DNA from: Nocardiopsis sp. NRRL B-16309
Lineage (GTDB): Bacteria; Actinomycetota; Actinomycetes; Streptosporangiales; Streptosporangiaceae
DNA: 64,000 nt
Assembly (NCBI RefSeq): GCF_001279585.1
Contig: NZ_LGEC01000073.1
Location: 1-64,000 of the forward strand
Direction of reading: 5' to 3'
The position numbers were made by a program, and so were the translations under genes. Position 1 is the first letter of the stretch. Each line of letters opens with the position of its first letter. Below, in pieces: positions 26,880-35,436 of the stretch. The notes below the pieces were generated by a model. The model had not been told where the DNA came from, did not search any database, and saw nothing but the letters and a program-made list of their open reading frames with translations.

Positions 26880-27554
26880 ATGACCACCCGACCGCGCGCC
26901 GTCGCCTTCGATGTGCTCGAAACCCTGGTGGACCTGGAACCGCTCCGGACGCGGTTGGAGGAGGTCGGCCAGCCCGCCGGGCTGTTGGAGCCGTGGTTCA
27001 TGCGGTTCCAACGCGACTCGATGGCGCTGACCCTCGCCGGGGACTTCGCCTCGTTCGACCCGGTGGCACGGCAGGCGTTGCTCACGGACACCGGCCACAC
27101 CGCCACCGAGGCCGACATCGACCACGTCTTGGAGGGGTTCGGTCGGCTGCCCGCCCATCCGGATGCCGAACCGGCGCTGCGCCGGCTCTCCGAAGCCGGG
27201 CTGACGGTCGGCTGCCTGACCGTCGGCAGCGCAGCGAACACGGCGCACTTTCTGGAACGGGCGGGGCTGGCGCGCCATGTGGACCACGTGGTCACCGCCG
27301 TCCAGGCCGGTATCTGGAAGCCCGCACCGTCCATCTACCGTGTGGCGGCCAGCGAACTCGGGACGCCGCCCGGCGGCATGGCGATGGTCGCGGTACACGC
27401 CTGGGACTGCCATGGGGCCAAGCGGGCCGGCTGTCTCACCGGTTGGTGCTCGCGGCTGGAGGGCCGCTACGGTGACGTCTTCACCGCACCTGACGTGAGC
27501 GGTTCCGATCTCGTCGAGGTGGCCGAACGCCTGCTGCGCCTCCCCTCCGGCTGA
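26880..27554 (+). CDS. HAD-superfamily hydrolase, haloacid dehalogenase type II-like
   Basis: 224 residues. The nucleophile motif is AFDVLETLVD, with Asp at about residue 11. Motif II lies in VGCLTVGSAANT, the Lys in GIWKPAPSIY and the acidic motif in HAWDCHGAKRAG. This is the layout of L-2-haloacid dehalogenase-like HAD enzymes, though VLET in place of the usual xYGT is unusual. An ATG with GAGGAAGG eight bases upstream sets the start. It stands alone between the kinase and the DNA glycosylase. The substrate is unknown. Confidence 0.85.
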   Translation: MTTRPRAVAFDVLETLVDLEPLRTRLEEVGQPAGLLEPWFMRFQRDSMALTLAGDFASFDPVARQALLTDTGHTATEADIDHVLEGFGRLPAHPDAEPALRRLSEAGLTVGCLTVGSAANTAHFLERAGLARHVDHVVTAVQAGIWKPAPSIYRVAASELGTPPGGMAMVAVHAWDCHGAKRAGCLTGWCSRLEGRYGDVFTAPDVSGSDLVEVAERLLRLPSG

Positions 27555-27665
27555 TCCCCGCCCGCACCAGGGCGTACTTCGCCGACGGGCGGTCGGGGCG
27601 TATGCCTCCGTCGAGACCGGGACCGGGTCGCTCCCGCAGCACCGACCCCGGAGGAGAGTGGATTC

Positions 27666-28271
27666 ATGCCCCCGAACGACGACTCACCGGCCAGGGGCCG
27701 CCGGGTGCCCGGTCCGAGCCGGGCGGAGCTGGAGGCGGCCCGGGACAAGGTGGTTCCCGACGTCGTGGTGGAGGGCCTGGACGTGCTCTTCTGCGGGATC
27801 AACCCCGGTCTGGCGTCCGGGGCGGCCGGGCACCACTTCGCCAATCCGGGCACGCGCTTCTGGCCCGCCCTGCACGGATCCGGATTCACGCCCCGCCGCC
27901 TGCGGCCGGACGAGGAGGACGAACTCCTCGCGCTGGGCCTGGGCATCACCAACGTCGTCGACCGGACGACGGCGCAGGCGAACGAGCTCAGCCGGGCGGA
28001 GGCCGTGGAGGGCGGGCGGAGGCTGCGGCGCAAGGTCGAGCTGTGGCGTCCCCGGTGGCTGGCCGTCCTGGGCGTCACCGCGTTCCGGGACGCCTTCGGC
28101 GACCGCGGCGCGAAGGTGGGGCCGCAGGACATCGGGATGGGGGAGACGCGGGTGTGGCTCCTGCCCAACCCCAGTGGCAGGAACGCGCACTGGCAGCTGG
28201 GCCCGCTTACCGAGGAGTTCGCGCGACTGCGGCGGGCCGCGGGCCTGCCGGACCGGCGCGGGAGTCGCTGA
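27666..28271 (+). CDS. mug: mismatch-specific (G/U, G/T) DNA glycosylase
   Basis: 201 residues. The catalytic motif GINPGLASGAAGHHFANPGT with FW shortly after (about 42-65) and the late NPSGRNAHW motif are those of Mug/TDG-family uracil-DNA glycosylases. These remove uracil or ethenocytosine opposite guanine in base-excision repair. The N-terminal 30 residues are a basic tail. The ATG has GGAGGAGAG about eight bases upstream. Confidence 0.92.
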   Translation: MPPNDDSPARGRRVPGPSRAELEAARDKVVPDVVVEGLDVLFCGINPGLASGAAGHHFANPGTRFWPALHGSGFTPRRLRPDEEDELLALGLGITNVVDRTTAQANELSRAEAVEGGRRLRRKVELWRPRWLAVLGVTAFRDAFGDRGAKVGPQDIGMGETRVWLLPNPSGRNAHWQLGPLTEEFARLRRAAGLPDRRGSR

Positions 28272-28325
28272 CCGCCGGTCCGCGTGCGGCCCGCCGTGGC
28301 CGCGTCCACCCGTGCGGCTCGTCGC

Positions 28326-29222
28326 TCATCCGAAGGGCATCGGGCGCAACGGGTCCCAGGGCCCCGGCTCCCTGGCGGCGACGGCTTCGGCGTGGCGGGT
28401 GATCCGCTCGCTCAGCATGCGCGGATCGGTGGGGGCGTCGTCCTGACCCGTGACCTCGCTTCGGGCCCGTCCCGCGATGGAGACCTGGCGGCGGAAGTGG
28501 CGGATCGCGTGCACGTCGAAGGCGAAGCCGAAGTCGGGTTCCGCGCAGGACTGGTCCGCGTGCCAGAAGAGGCCCGCGCCGCCCAGGTCGAGCGCCCACT
28601 GCCGCAGTGCTCCGCGGTCGCCGCTGATGGTCACGAAGTCACCGAAGACCCTGAGTTCGGGTCCCCTGGGCGGCTCCGTCCACGTGTGCTCGACTCCGTG
28701 GCCGCTCGTCCACACCCTCCGCTGCCAGGCGAGGCGGGCGGCGAGTGCGTCCGGGTAGCTGTGGGTGTTCCACGTGAGGGTGCCCTCGGAGGGGCGCCGG
28801 GAGGGCCTCTGCCGACGGAGACGGCGTGCCGCCGAGGTGTCGACGGTGGCCAGCGGTGCCGGAACGAAGGCCAGGCGCGGGCTCGGCAGCCCGTCGTAGG
28901 GGTTGGGCACCAGGTGCGGGGAGTCGATGAGCAGCACGGTGTCCGGACGCCGCTGGAAGGCCAGCCCCCACAGCAACCGACCCAGCACCCGGGTGCCCGC
29001 GACGTCCGAGGTGATCATGGTGCACTCGTCGATCCGGACCCCGAACCGCCACGGGTCGGAGGGGCGCAGGCTGACCACGGTGTACCTGCGGTCGCCGTGC
29101 CTGACCGTGCGCCGATGGAGCCGCAGCCGCTCATCGCGTGACGCCGCCGTTGCGGCCGCCCAGGGGTCCCTCGCTTCTGTCATCGCGGCCCATGGTGGCC
29201 GCGGAGCCGGGCTCGCGTCCAC
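28326..29222 (-). CDS. hypothetical protein (unknown family)
   Basis: 298 residues from a GTG at 29222 with GGAAA upstream; an ATG at 29183 (MTEARDPWAA) is an equally fair start. It is a soluble protein with HRRTVRHGDRRYTVVSLRP, DTVLLIDSPHLVPNPYDGLP and FWHADQSCAEPDFGFAFDVH segments. No motif leads me to a family. The upstream VOC gene ends 15 bases away, so both are probably one transcript. Confidence 0.65.
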   Translation of the reverse strand: MDASPAPRPPWAAMTEARDPWAAATAASRDERLRLHRRTVRHGDRRYTVVSLRPSDPWRFGVRIDECTMITSDVAGTRVLGRLLWGLAFQRRPDTVLLIDSPHLVPNPYDGLPSPRLAFVPAPLATVDTSAARRLRRQRPSRRPSEGTLTWNTHSYPDALAARLAWQRRVWTSGHGVEHTWTEPPRGPELRVFGDFVTISGDRGALRQWALDLGGAGLFWHADQSCAEPDFGFAFDVHAIRHFRRQVSIAGRARSEVTGQDDAPTDPRMLSERITRHAEAVAAREPGPWDPLRPMPFG

Positions 29223-29237
29223 CGGGTTTCCACGAAT

Positions 29238-29633
29238 TCAGGGGTGGCGGCCCGCGAGCACGCAGAACTCGTTGCCCTCCGGGTCGGAGAGCGTCACCCA
29301 GCTCACGTCGCCGGTCTGCCCGACGTCGGCGTGCCGGGCACCCAGGTCCAGCAGGCGGCGGACCTCCTCGTCCCGCTCCCTGTCGGTCGGGTTGACGTCG
29401 ATGTGGAGCCGGTTCTTGACGGTCTTGCCCTCGGGCACGCGCGCGAACGTCAGGGACGGCGGCACCGGACCGGGGCGGCTTCTACCCTCGGGGACCTCGG
29501 GCGAGCCGATGGTGACCAGCCCGTCGTCCTCGTCGACGTCCTGTACCTCGTAGCCCAGGACCGAGCACCAGAACCGGGCGAGACCGGCGGGGTCGGCGCA
29601 GTCGATCGCGAGTTCGGTGAACTTGCTGGCCAT
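29238..29633 (-). CDS. VOC (glyoxalase/bleomycin-resistance-like) protein
   Basis: 131 residues with two betaalphabetabetabeta units: LAIDCADPAGLARFWCSVLGYE at the N-terminus and NRLHIDVNPTDR then SDPEGNEFCVLAG at the end. This is the actinobacterial VOC family 'glyoxalase-like domain' type. Metal-ligand positions include the late Glu of EGNEFC. A GGAGG six bases before the ATG at 29633 sets the start. The substrate is unknown. Confidence 0.88.
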   Translation of the reverse strand: MASKFTELAIDCADPAGLARFWCSVLGYEVQDVDEDDGLVTIGSPEVPEGRSRPGPVPPSLTFARVPEGKTVKNRLHIDVNPTDRERDEEVRRLLDLGARHADVGQTGDVSWVTLSDPEGNEFCVLAGRHP

Positions 29634-29814
29634 GTCAAAGCCTCCCGAGCACGTGGGGCGTTCGCGGCTGGACACGGTAGCGGTCCCGTGCCGAGAGCCC
29701 AGCGGACTTTTCGTCAAACGCCCCGCACACACCGTGGTGGTGTGGCATCCTGCTTCGTGATCGCGGCGCATGCGAACTCCTGTTCGCCTGCGCGGTCGTG
29801 ACGCGCAAAAAATC

Positions 29815-29878
29815 GAGGCCGCCCTGTGCTACCAACACGTGGACGGCCTCTGACCACCGATTCCTGCACAACCAGGAA
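29815..29878 (+). ncRNA. two-hairpin structured leader
   Basis: A first hairpin pairs GAGGCCG (29815-29821) with CGGCCTC (29844-29850), with a GTG/CAC inner stem. A second pairs TTCCTG (29861-29866) with CAGGAA (29873-29878) around a 6-nt loop. The second ends directly at the AGGAAGG ribosome binding region of the following gene, so folding could hide that site. This looks like a regulated 5' leader; the signal is unknown. Confidence 0.45.
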
Positions 29879-29900
29879 GGCGGCTCGGAGTGAAGTGTAA
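29826..29900 (+). CDS. possible 24-residue leader peptide
   Basis: A GTG preceded by GAGG (29815-29818) opens 24 codons ending in TAA at 29898-29900. It overlaps the start of the next gene by 11 bases in another frame. The peptide is basic and Thr/Arg-rich. Translation across both hairpins would melt them, giving a coupling mechanism. There is no homology evidence, so this is a speculative call. Confidence 0.25.
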   Translation: MLPTRGRPLTTDSCTTRKAARSEV

Positions 29901-31440
29901 CTTCTCCAGCCCCGAAGTACAGGCGACTCCGCCTATCCGACCCGGCCCGAACCCCGATCCGGTCCCGGCCGCGACCACCGGTCCCCGCAAGCGCCCCCTG
30001 CGCTCGATGCGCGCCGACGGGTTCCACCCCTCGATCTGGATCGACGACGCGCTGCGGGCCGGGCTGATGCCCTCCCAGCGCGCCTACCTGGTCGCGAGGA
30101 TCATCTCCGGTGCCGTCGACGTCGACGGCCGCTGGTGCTACCTGTTCGTGGACACGGTCAGCGAACGCACGGGCGGGCTCGCCAGCGCCTCCACCGTCAA
30201 GCGCGGCCTCGCCGACCTCGTGCGGGCGGGGCTGGTGCGCAAGCTCGCGCCGGAGGAGGCGCGCCGGTTCTTCGCCGAGGTCCTCGCGGCCCGGCGCCGG
30301 TACGGCGACCGCCTTCCCGCCGTGCTGGAGCTGATGGTCCCGGCTCGGGCCTACCCTGCGCTGGTGCTGGAGCAGATCAATCGGCAGCGCGCGGTACTGG
30401 GGGAGGAGCCGCTGACCGTTCGGTCGCGTCCCGGCCCGGCGACTTCCGCGGCAGGTCAGATCGACACCGGCGGCGTCTCAGATCGATCCGCAGACCCCTC
30501 TCCCATTCCACCCCTCTACGACGAGGCCGCCCGGTCCGTCCGTGGGAGCGACACCACAGGACGCGCGAAGGCGCGCGAGACGGCGGAGGCGCACGCGCTG
30601 GAGGCGGTCGCCGACATCCCCGACCGGGCCCTGCGCGACCCGGGCGCGGACCGCGCCGCCCTGGCCCGGGCCGTCGAGCGCCTGGCCCAGGCCGGTCTGG
30701 ACGCCTCCGCGCTGTCCGCTCTGCTGTCCGGGGCGGACACCTTGATCAGACCCTTTCCCGCCCTCATCCGGCGTCTGGCGGATCCGCGTTCGGCCCGGGA
30801 ATTCCTGGACGGCCGCCTCGGAGCGGGTGTGCACCGGCCGAGAGGACCGCTGTCGATCCCGTTGCCGCGCGTGCCGTACGAAGGCGGCGGCGACGTGTTC
30901 GACCATCCGCCCGCGTTCGAGGTCGACGCGTCGGGAACCGCGCCACGCACCTGCCCTGAGCATCCTGGGGTGCGCAACGTTCCCGGTGGGCGGTGCCGGG
31001 CCTGCCAGGGGTCGTGCCGGAGCGTGCCCGGCGAACTCCTCCATCCCGAGCGGCCGACAGCTCGGCCCGCACGGCCATCGGAGCCCGAACCGTTCGACGG
31101 TTCAGCGCCCGTCTCGGGCGCCACCACGGACACGGGCGGCGCCACCGGGCCCGGCGTCGGCACCACTCCGGGCATCGTCGCTCAGGTTGGTACGGACACG
31201 GCCCCCGGCGCGGGTACCAGCGCGGACGCCCAGGCCATGCAGGTCGATCCCGTGCTGGTCGGTCGGCTGCGCGCCTCACTCGCCGAGGCGGCAGCGGCCC
31301 GTGGCCCGGAGCCGCCGGAGGATGGCCCGGGCGATGCCCACAGCCCCGGGGCGCGGGCGGCGATCGACGGTGTGCGCGGACTCCTGCGCAGGCGGCGGGA
31401 GGAGTACGGCAGGGCTGGTCAGGCGAGGGCGTCGAGGTAG
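29890..31440 (+). CDS. replication-initiator-like helix-turn-helix protein
   Basis: 516 residues from a GTG. After a Pro-rich start comes MRADGFHPSIWIDDALRAGLMP and a winged-helix-like region with SERTGGLASASTVKRGLADLVRAGLV (about 95-120), the layout of HTH domains in plasmid/phage replication initiators. The middle and C-terminal parts are low-complexity, with a CPEHPGVRNVPGGRCRAC segment (a possible zinc site) near residue 355 and a charged C-terminal helix. No other replication gene is nearby. It converges with and overlaps the YchJ-like gene by 22 bases. Function is inferred only from the HTH region. Confidence 0.65.
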   Translation: MKCNFSSPEVQATPPIRPGPNPDPVPAATTGPRKRPLRSMRADGFHPSIWIDDALRAGLMPSQRAYLVARIISGAVDVDGRWCYLFVDTVSERTGGLASASTVKRGLADLVRAGLVRKLAPEEARRFFAEVLAARRRYGDRLPAVLELMVPARAYPALVLEQINRQRAVLGEEPLTVRSRPGPATSAAGQIDTGGVSDRSADPSPIPPLYDEAARSVRGSDTTGRAKARETAEAHALEAVADIPDRALRDPGADRAALARAVERLAQAGLDASALSALLSGADTLIRPFPALIRRLADPRSAREFLDGRLGAGVHRPRGPLSIPLPRVPYEGGGDVFDHPPAFEVDASGTAPRTCPEHPGVRNVPGGRCRACQGSCRSVPGELLHPERPTARPARPSEPEPFDGSAPVSGATTDTGGATGPGVGTTPGIVAQVGTDTAPGAGTSADAQAMQVDPVLVGRLRASLAEAAAARGPEPPEDGPGDAHSPGARAAIDGVRGLLRRRREEYGRAGQARASR

Positions 31441-31832
31441 ACCCAGGACCCGTCCTCGCGGACGAACCGGCTGTCCTCCCGCAGTTCGCCCTCGCGCCCG
31501 TTCTCCCGGTACACGGCCCGGAACGACACCGTGCCCTCGTTGTGGAACGGCGTCCCCTCGCCCGTGCCCAGGATCTCCAGGCGCACCCACTCGGTACGCG
31601 GGTCCAGGTCGAGCGAGGCGGGCCGGGTTCCGGCCGCCCAGGTGCGCATCAGGTAGTCGGAGTCACCGACCGCGAAGGCACTGTAGCGGGAGCGCATCAG
31701 CGCCTCGGCGGTGGGCGCCGCGGACCCGCCCCGGTGCAGCGGGCCGCAGCACCGGCCGTAGGCGCGCGGCGAACCGCAGGGGCAGGGGTCGGTGTCGAGC
31801 GGCGCGGTGGTGCGTCGGCGGGATCGGGCCAT
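31419..31832 (-). CDS. YchJ-like SEC-C motif protein
   Basis: 137 residues. An N-terminal zinc motif CPCGSPRAYGRCCGPLH (Cys at about 17-31) is followed by the YchJ domain with ALMRSRYSAFAVGDSDYLMRTW and a C-terminal REDSRFVREDGSWVYLDA. The family (UPF0225) has an NTF2-like fold with a metal-binding SEC-C tail but no firmly known role. The ATG at 31832 starts a basic leader. Confidence 0.9.
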   Translation of the reverse strand: MARSRRRTTAPLDTDPCPCGSPRAYGRCCGPLHRGGSAAPTAEALMRSRYSAFAVGDSDYLMRTWAAGTRPASLDLDPRTEWVRLEILGTGEGTPFHNEGTVSFRAVYRENGREGELREDSRFVREDGSWVYLDALA

Positions 31833-31987
31833 GGGTCCATTGTGGCCTCTGACCGGCGGTGGCCGTGCCCCCGCGCGAGCCCCTGGCTCCTTGCGGCCGG
31901 GGGCCACGCAGACCCGCGTTCGTACCGGTGCGCCCGCCGCGCCCGCACACACGCTCGTGCCCGCCCTCATGCCGCTGACCGGAGCCG

Positions 31988-32341
31988 TCAGGCGACCGTC
32001 TCGGGCGTCCGGTCGGCGGCGGAGCGCTGCTCGGGCGGGGTCAGGCGGCCCGTGCGGTGCAGCCACCAGTCGGCGACCAGGGTGCCCATCGGGGGTACGG
32101 AGGCGGCCAGCGCCAGCAGGGTCGGCCACACGCCCCAGCGCAGCCGGAACGCCGCGAACAGGGTCACCAGCACGTAGGCGACGAACGCCCCGCCGTGGAT
32201 GGGTCCGAAGACGTGCACGCCGAGCTCGTTGCCGTTGACCAGGTACTTGAAGCCCATACCGACCAGAAGCCCTCCCCAGGTCAGGGCCTCGAAGGCGGCC
32301 ACCGCGCGGAAGGCCGTCGCTGTCAGGGTGGAGATGCTCAC
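31988..32341 (-). CDS. DUF3817-family membrane protein
   Basis: 117 residues with three hydrophobic helices. FRAVAAFEALTWGGLLVGMGFKY, GPIHGGAFVAYVLVTL and a final VADWWLHRTG are the family's marks. These small membrane proteins are common in actinomycetes and of unknown function. GTG start with GAGGAA upstream. Confidence 0.88.
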   Translation of the reverse strand: MSISTLTATAFRAVAAFEALTWGGLLVGMGFKYLVNGNELGVHVFGPIHGGAFVAYVLVTLFAAFRLRWGVWPTLLALAASVPPMGTLVADWWLHRTGRLTPPEQRSAADRTPETVA

Positions 32342-32415
32342 GCTGTTCCTCGAACTCGTGGGTGCCGGACACGACCGGCCCCGGCGCGCCGTCGGCGGCC
32401 GGGACCGGTTCCAGG

Positions 32416-33336
32416 TTAGGACAGGGTTTCGACCACGACCTCAGTGGCCTGCGCGATGAGGGCGTCGTCGTACTCGGCGTCCTCCTGGTCGCGGCTGGAC
32501 ATGACCACGACAACGATCGGGTCGTCCTCGGGCGGCCACGCCACGGCGATGGCGTTGCGGGTGCCGTAGCCGCCCGCGCCGGTCCTGTCGCCGACCTCCC
32601 AGCCGTCGGGGACGCCGGCGCGGATCAGGTCGTCCCCGGTGGTGTTGCCCCGCATCATCTCGGTGAGGATCTCTCTGTCGACCTCGGGCAGGACGTCGCC
32701 CAGGGTGAAGGCCTCCAGGGTGGTGGCCATCGCGCGCGGAGTGCTGGTGTCGCGCTCGTCACCCGGGACGGCCTCGTTCAGGCCGGGTTCGATCCGGTCG
32801 ACGCTGGTGACGTCGTCGCCGATCTCCTCCAGCGCCGCGTCCAGTGCGTCGGGACCGCCGAGCTCCTCCAGCAGCAGGTTGGTCGCGGCGTTGTCGCTGT
32901 AGCGCAGCGCGGCGTCGCCCAGCTCCAACAGGGACATGTCGCCGCCGACGTTGTCCTCGGTGACCGGGTTCCAGTTGACCAGGTCGTCCTCGGTGATGGT
33001 GACGTCCTTCTCCAACTCCTCGGGCGTGGCCCGTTCGAGCAGGGCCCCGAACAGCGCGACCTTGATGGTCGAGGCGAAGGCGAACCGCTCCTCGGCGCGG
33101 TACCCGACGGCCTCGCCGCTGCCGGTGTCGAGCGCGTAGACGCCGAGTCTGGCGTCGAAGTCCTCCTCCAGCCGCGCGAAGTCGGCGTCCGCGGCGGCGG
33201 CCGACGCCGACGGTGTCGGCGATGCCGAGGGGGCGGGCGCCTCCGCCGCTCCGGGCGTCGCACAGGCGGTCAGCGGCGCCAGGGCCACGGTGGCCAGCGC
33301 CGCCAGGGCCTGGTGTCGGGTGATGGGTACACGCAT
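32416..33336 (-). CDS. blaL: class A beta-lactamase (lipoprotein)
   Basis: 306 residues. A signal peptide with lipobox LTAC (Cys25) and a Ser/Ala/Pro linker precede a full class A domain: STIK (Ser89 and Lys92), SDN (147-149), the omega loop Glu in EPGLNE (183-188), and RTG (251-253) in place of the usual KTG. STIK and RTG are variants known among actinomycete enzymes. The protein should hydrolyse beta-lactams on the outer face of the membrane. It diverges from a LysR-type regulator gene and a serine-hydrolase gene, the arrangement of the blaL-blaA-blaB locus of Streptomyces cacaoi, so it is probably inducible. Confidence 0.92.
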   Translation of the reverse strand: MRVPITRHQALAALATVALAPLTACATPGAAEAPAPSASPTPSASAAAADADFARLEEDFDARLGVYALDTGSGEAVGYRAEERFAFASTIKVALFGALLERATPEELEKDVTITEDDLVNWNPVTEDNVGGDMSLLELGDAALRYSDNAATNLLLEELGGPDALDAALEEIGDDVTSVDRIEPGLNEAVPGDERDTSTPRAMATTLEAFTLGDVLPEVDREILTEMMRGNTTGDDLIRAGVPDGWEVGDRTGAGGYGTRNAIAVAWPPEDDPIVVVVMSSRDQEDAEYDDALIAQATEVVVETLS

Positions 33337-33425
33337 GGTGGGACTCCCCGTCCGGATTCGATCGGTGACGCTCAGCAGTCTCGCGCTCCCCGCTCATGCT
33401 GTCCAAGACGCGAATGAGCACTCCC

Positions 33426-33440
33426 ATGCGTTTTCGGCAT
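33426..33440. promoter_or_regulatory. possible BlaA (LysR-type) operator
   Basis: ATGC and GCAT (33426-33429 and 33437-33440) form a short dyad with a 7-base spacer inside the 116-base divergent region. LysR-type regulators bind T-N11-A dyads of this kind between their own gene and the target. The match is short and therefore weak. Confidence 0.35.
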
Positions 33441-33452
33441 AGTGTGTGGTGC

Positions 33453-34346
33453 ATGGACCTCGTCGGGGCCTGCCGGGCCTTCGTCTACGTGAGCGATCGC
33501 GGCAGCTTCACCCTCGGAGCCGCCGCCGCGCGCATTCCGCAGCCCGTGGCGAGCCGACGGGTGGCCGCCCTGGAGAAGCACCTAGGTGCCCGCCTGTTCG
33601 ACCGCACCTCGCGCCGGGCGACCCTCACGCGCTTCGGCCGCGACATGCTGCCCTCCGCCCGCCGCCTGGTCGACCTGGCCGAGTCGATGGAGCACGACGC
33701 GCACCGGGCCCGCCAGGCGCCCTTCGGCCTGGCCGTCCCCGACGTGTGCCCCACCCGCGAACTCGCGCTGCTGGCCGCGGAGGGCCGCCGCCAGGGCCTG
33801 CGCCTGGACCCGCGACCGGGCCCGCCCGGCGAGCGGGTCCACCTGCTGCGCTCGCGCGAGGTCCGCGCCGCCGTCATCGCCGTGCCCTCGGGCGAGGCCG
33901 CCTGGTCGGTGCCCCTGGGGGTGGCCGCGGCGGTCGAGCCCGCGGTGGCCGTCGCCTACGTCGAGACCCTGCGGGTGGGCCGCACCGACCCGCCTGCGGG
34001 GGCCCGCCGGGTGTGGATCCAGCCCGAGGACGACGTCCCCCACATCCGCGACCCGCTCACCCGCGTCCGCGACGCGGTCGGCCTGCGGCCCGGACAGGTC
34101 GCGGTCGCCGCCTCCCTCGCCTCCGCCACCGCCGAGGTGCTGGCGTCGGCCGACCTCCTGCTGTGCTCGCGCGGCCAGGCGGAGGAACTGGGCCTGCACT
34201 GGCGCCCCCTCGGCGAGATCCGTCTCGCACGCGGCTACGACGTGTCCGCCGACGAGGCCGGAGACGCCGAGCCCCTGCGCGGTGCCCTGTACGAGCCGCT
34301 CGGGCACTGCCTGGGCACCCCGGAGGCCACGGAGGAGGTCCGATGA
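33453..34346 (+). CDS. blaA: LysR-type activator of the beta-lactamase gene
   Basis: 297 residues. The N-terminal winged HTH has FVYVSDRGSFTLGAAAARIPQPVASRRVAALEKHLG-like order, and LFDRTSRRATLT ends it (about 1-60). The C-terminal part is a shorter and divergent effector domain rich in Ala and Arg. The ATG at 33453 gives the standard start MDLVGACRAF; earlier in-frame starts lie in the operator. It overlaps the next gene by four bases. In S. cacaoi, BlaA activates blaL and needs BlaB for induction; the same logic is likely here. Confidence 0.85.
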   Translation: MDLVGACRAFVYVSDRGSFTLGAAAARIPQPVASRRVAALEKHLGARLFDRTSRRATLTRFGRDMLPSARRLVDLAESMEHDAHRARQAPFGLAVPDVCPTRELALLAAEGRRQGLRLDPRPGPPGERVHLLRSREVRAAVIAVPSGEAAWSVPLGVAAAVEPAVAVAYVETLRVGRTDPPAGARRVWIQPEDDVPHIRDPLTRVRDAVGLRPGQVAVAASLASATAEVLASADLLLCSRGQAEELGLHWRPLGEIRLARGYDVSADEAGDAEPLRGALYEPLGHCLGTPEATEEVR

Positions 34347-35251
34347 ACGGCCAGGCGCTGCTCAGGGAGTTGCGCGAGGAACTCGACGCCGGCGGGCTGG
34401 ACGGATCGTTCCTGGTCCGGGACCTGCGCACGGGGGAGGAACTCGGTATCGAACCCGACCTGGAGCTACCGTCGGCCTCCCTGGTGAAGATCCCGCTCGC
34501 CCTGGCCGTCCTGGAACGCGTGCACCGGAGGGAACTCGACGGCGCCACCCAGGTCCTCGTCCAGCCCGGGAGGGTCACCACGCCGGGCCCCATCGGAGTG
34601 ACGCGGTTCCGGCACCCGGCCCGGATCTCGATCGACGACCTCCTCTACCTGAGCACGTGCCTGAGCGACAGCGCGGCGGCCGACGCACTGTTCGAACTCA
34701 CGCCGCCCGCCGAGGTCGCGGCCGTGCTGCGCGCGCTCGGGCTGCGCGGCGTCACCGTCCGGCACACCATGGGCGAGCTCACCAGCACTCCCGCGGACCG
34801 CCTCTCGCCCGCCGAGGTCGACCTCGCCCACGTCCTGGCCATCGGCGCGGGCACCCCCGGGCGGGGGCACCGTATCCCGCAGCTGGACATCACCCGGGCC
34901 AGCTCCGGGACGGCGCGCGCCTTCGTCGACCTGCTCCAGGCGGTGTGGACCCCGTCCGGGATCACCCCCGAGGTCGCCGCGCGGGTGCGCGAGCTCATGG
35001 CCGGGAACGTGCTGCGGCACCGGCTGGCGCCCGACTTCAGCTCCGACGCGTCCCAGTGGTCGTCCAAGACCGGGACCCTGCTCCACCTGCGCCACGAGGT
35101 GGGCGTGGTCGAGCACGCCGACGGGCAGGTGTTCGCGGTCGCCGCCATGACGGCCTCGCGCGTGCCCGCCTACAGCCAGCCGGGCGCCGAGGCGCTCATG
35201 GCCCGGGTCGCCCGCGCCCTGCGCGACCACCTGCGCGCCGCCCGGGTCTGA
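34343..35251 (+). CDS. blaB: BlaB-like serine hydrolase, beta-lactamase fold
   Basis: 302 residues without a signal peptide. It keeps the SxxK (Ser46, Lys49 in SASLVKIP), an SDS in place of SDN (108-110) and KTG (242-244), but I find no omega-loop Glu. That pattern fits BlaB of S. cacaoi, a cytoplasmic penicillin-recognising-fold protein required for beta-lactamase induction and not itself a beta-lactamase. The ATG overlaps the blaA stop (ATGA). The 3' end of the gene forms the first unit of a 52-bp tandem repeat. Confidence 0.85.
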   Translation: MNGQALLRELREELDAGGLDGSFLVRDLRTGEELGIEPDLELPSASLVKIPLALAVLERVHRRELDGATQVLVQPGRVTTPGPIGVTRFRHPARISIDDLLYLSTCLSDSAAADALFELTPPAEVAAVLRALGLRGVTVRHTMGELTSTPADRLSPAEVDLAHVLAIGAGTPGRGHRIPQLDITRASSGTARAFVDLLQAVWTPSGITPEVAARVRELMAGNVLRHRLAPDFSSDASQWSSKTGTLLHLRHEVGVVEHADGQVFAVAAMTASRVPAYSQPGAEALMARVARALRDHLRAARV

Positions 35252-35383
35252 TCACCGGGCCGCGTCTGCCCGAACCCACCACCTGTGCGTCGCCCGGGTC
35301 TGATCACCGGGCCACATCTGTGCGAACCGGCCACCTGCGCGCCGCCTGGGCGTGGCCCCGGGCCGCTTCTGCGCGAACCGACC
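35228..35383. repeat. 52-bp tandem repeat, three copies, starting inside blaB
   Basis: The motif with GGTCTGATCACCGGGCC starts its copies at a 52-base period (marker at 35245, 35297 and, diverged, 35349). The first unit contains the last codons and stop of blaB. Units 1 and 2 are about 85% alike and unit 3 is more diverged. Such duplication behind a gene end could come from replication slippage and moves the transcript end downstream. Confidence 0.6.
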
Positions 35384-35436
35384 TCCCCCGACCTGCCCTC
35401 ACCCCTACGGGGCGCCGGGCCGCGGCACCGGTTCGT

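Noticed and set aside
24227..27334. 1035-codon minus-strand frame opposite the WD40 kinase
   Set aside because: Its repeats merely mirror the WD40 repeats of the plus strand; no ribosome binding site or family.
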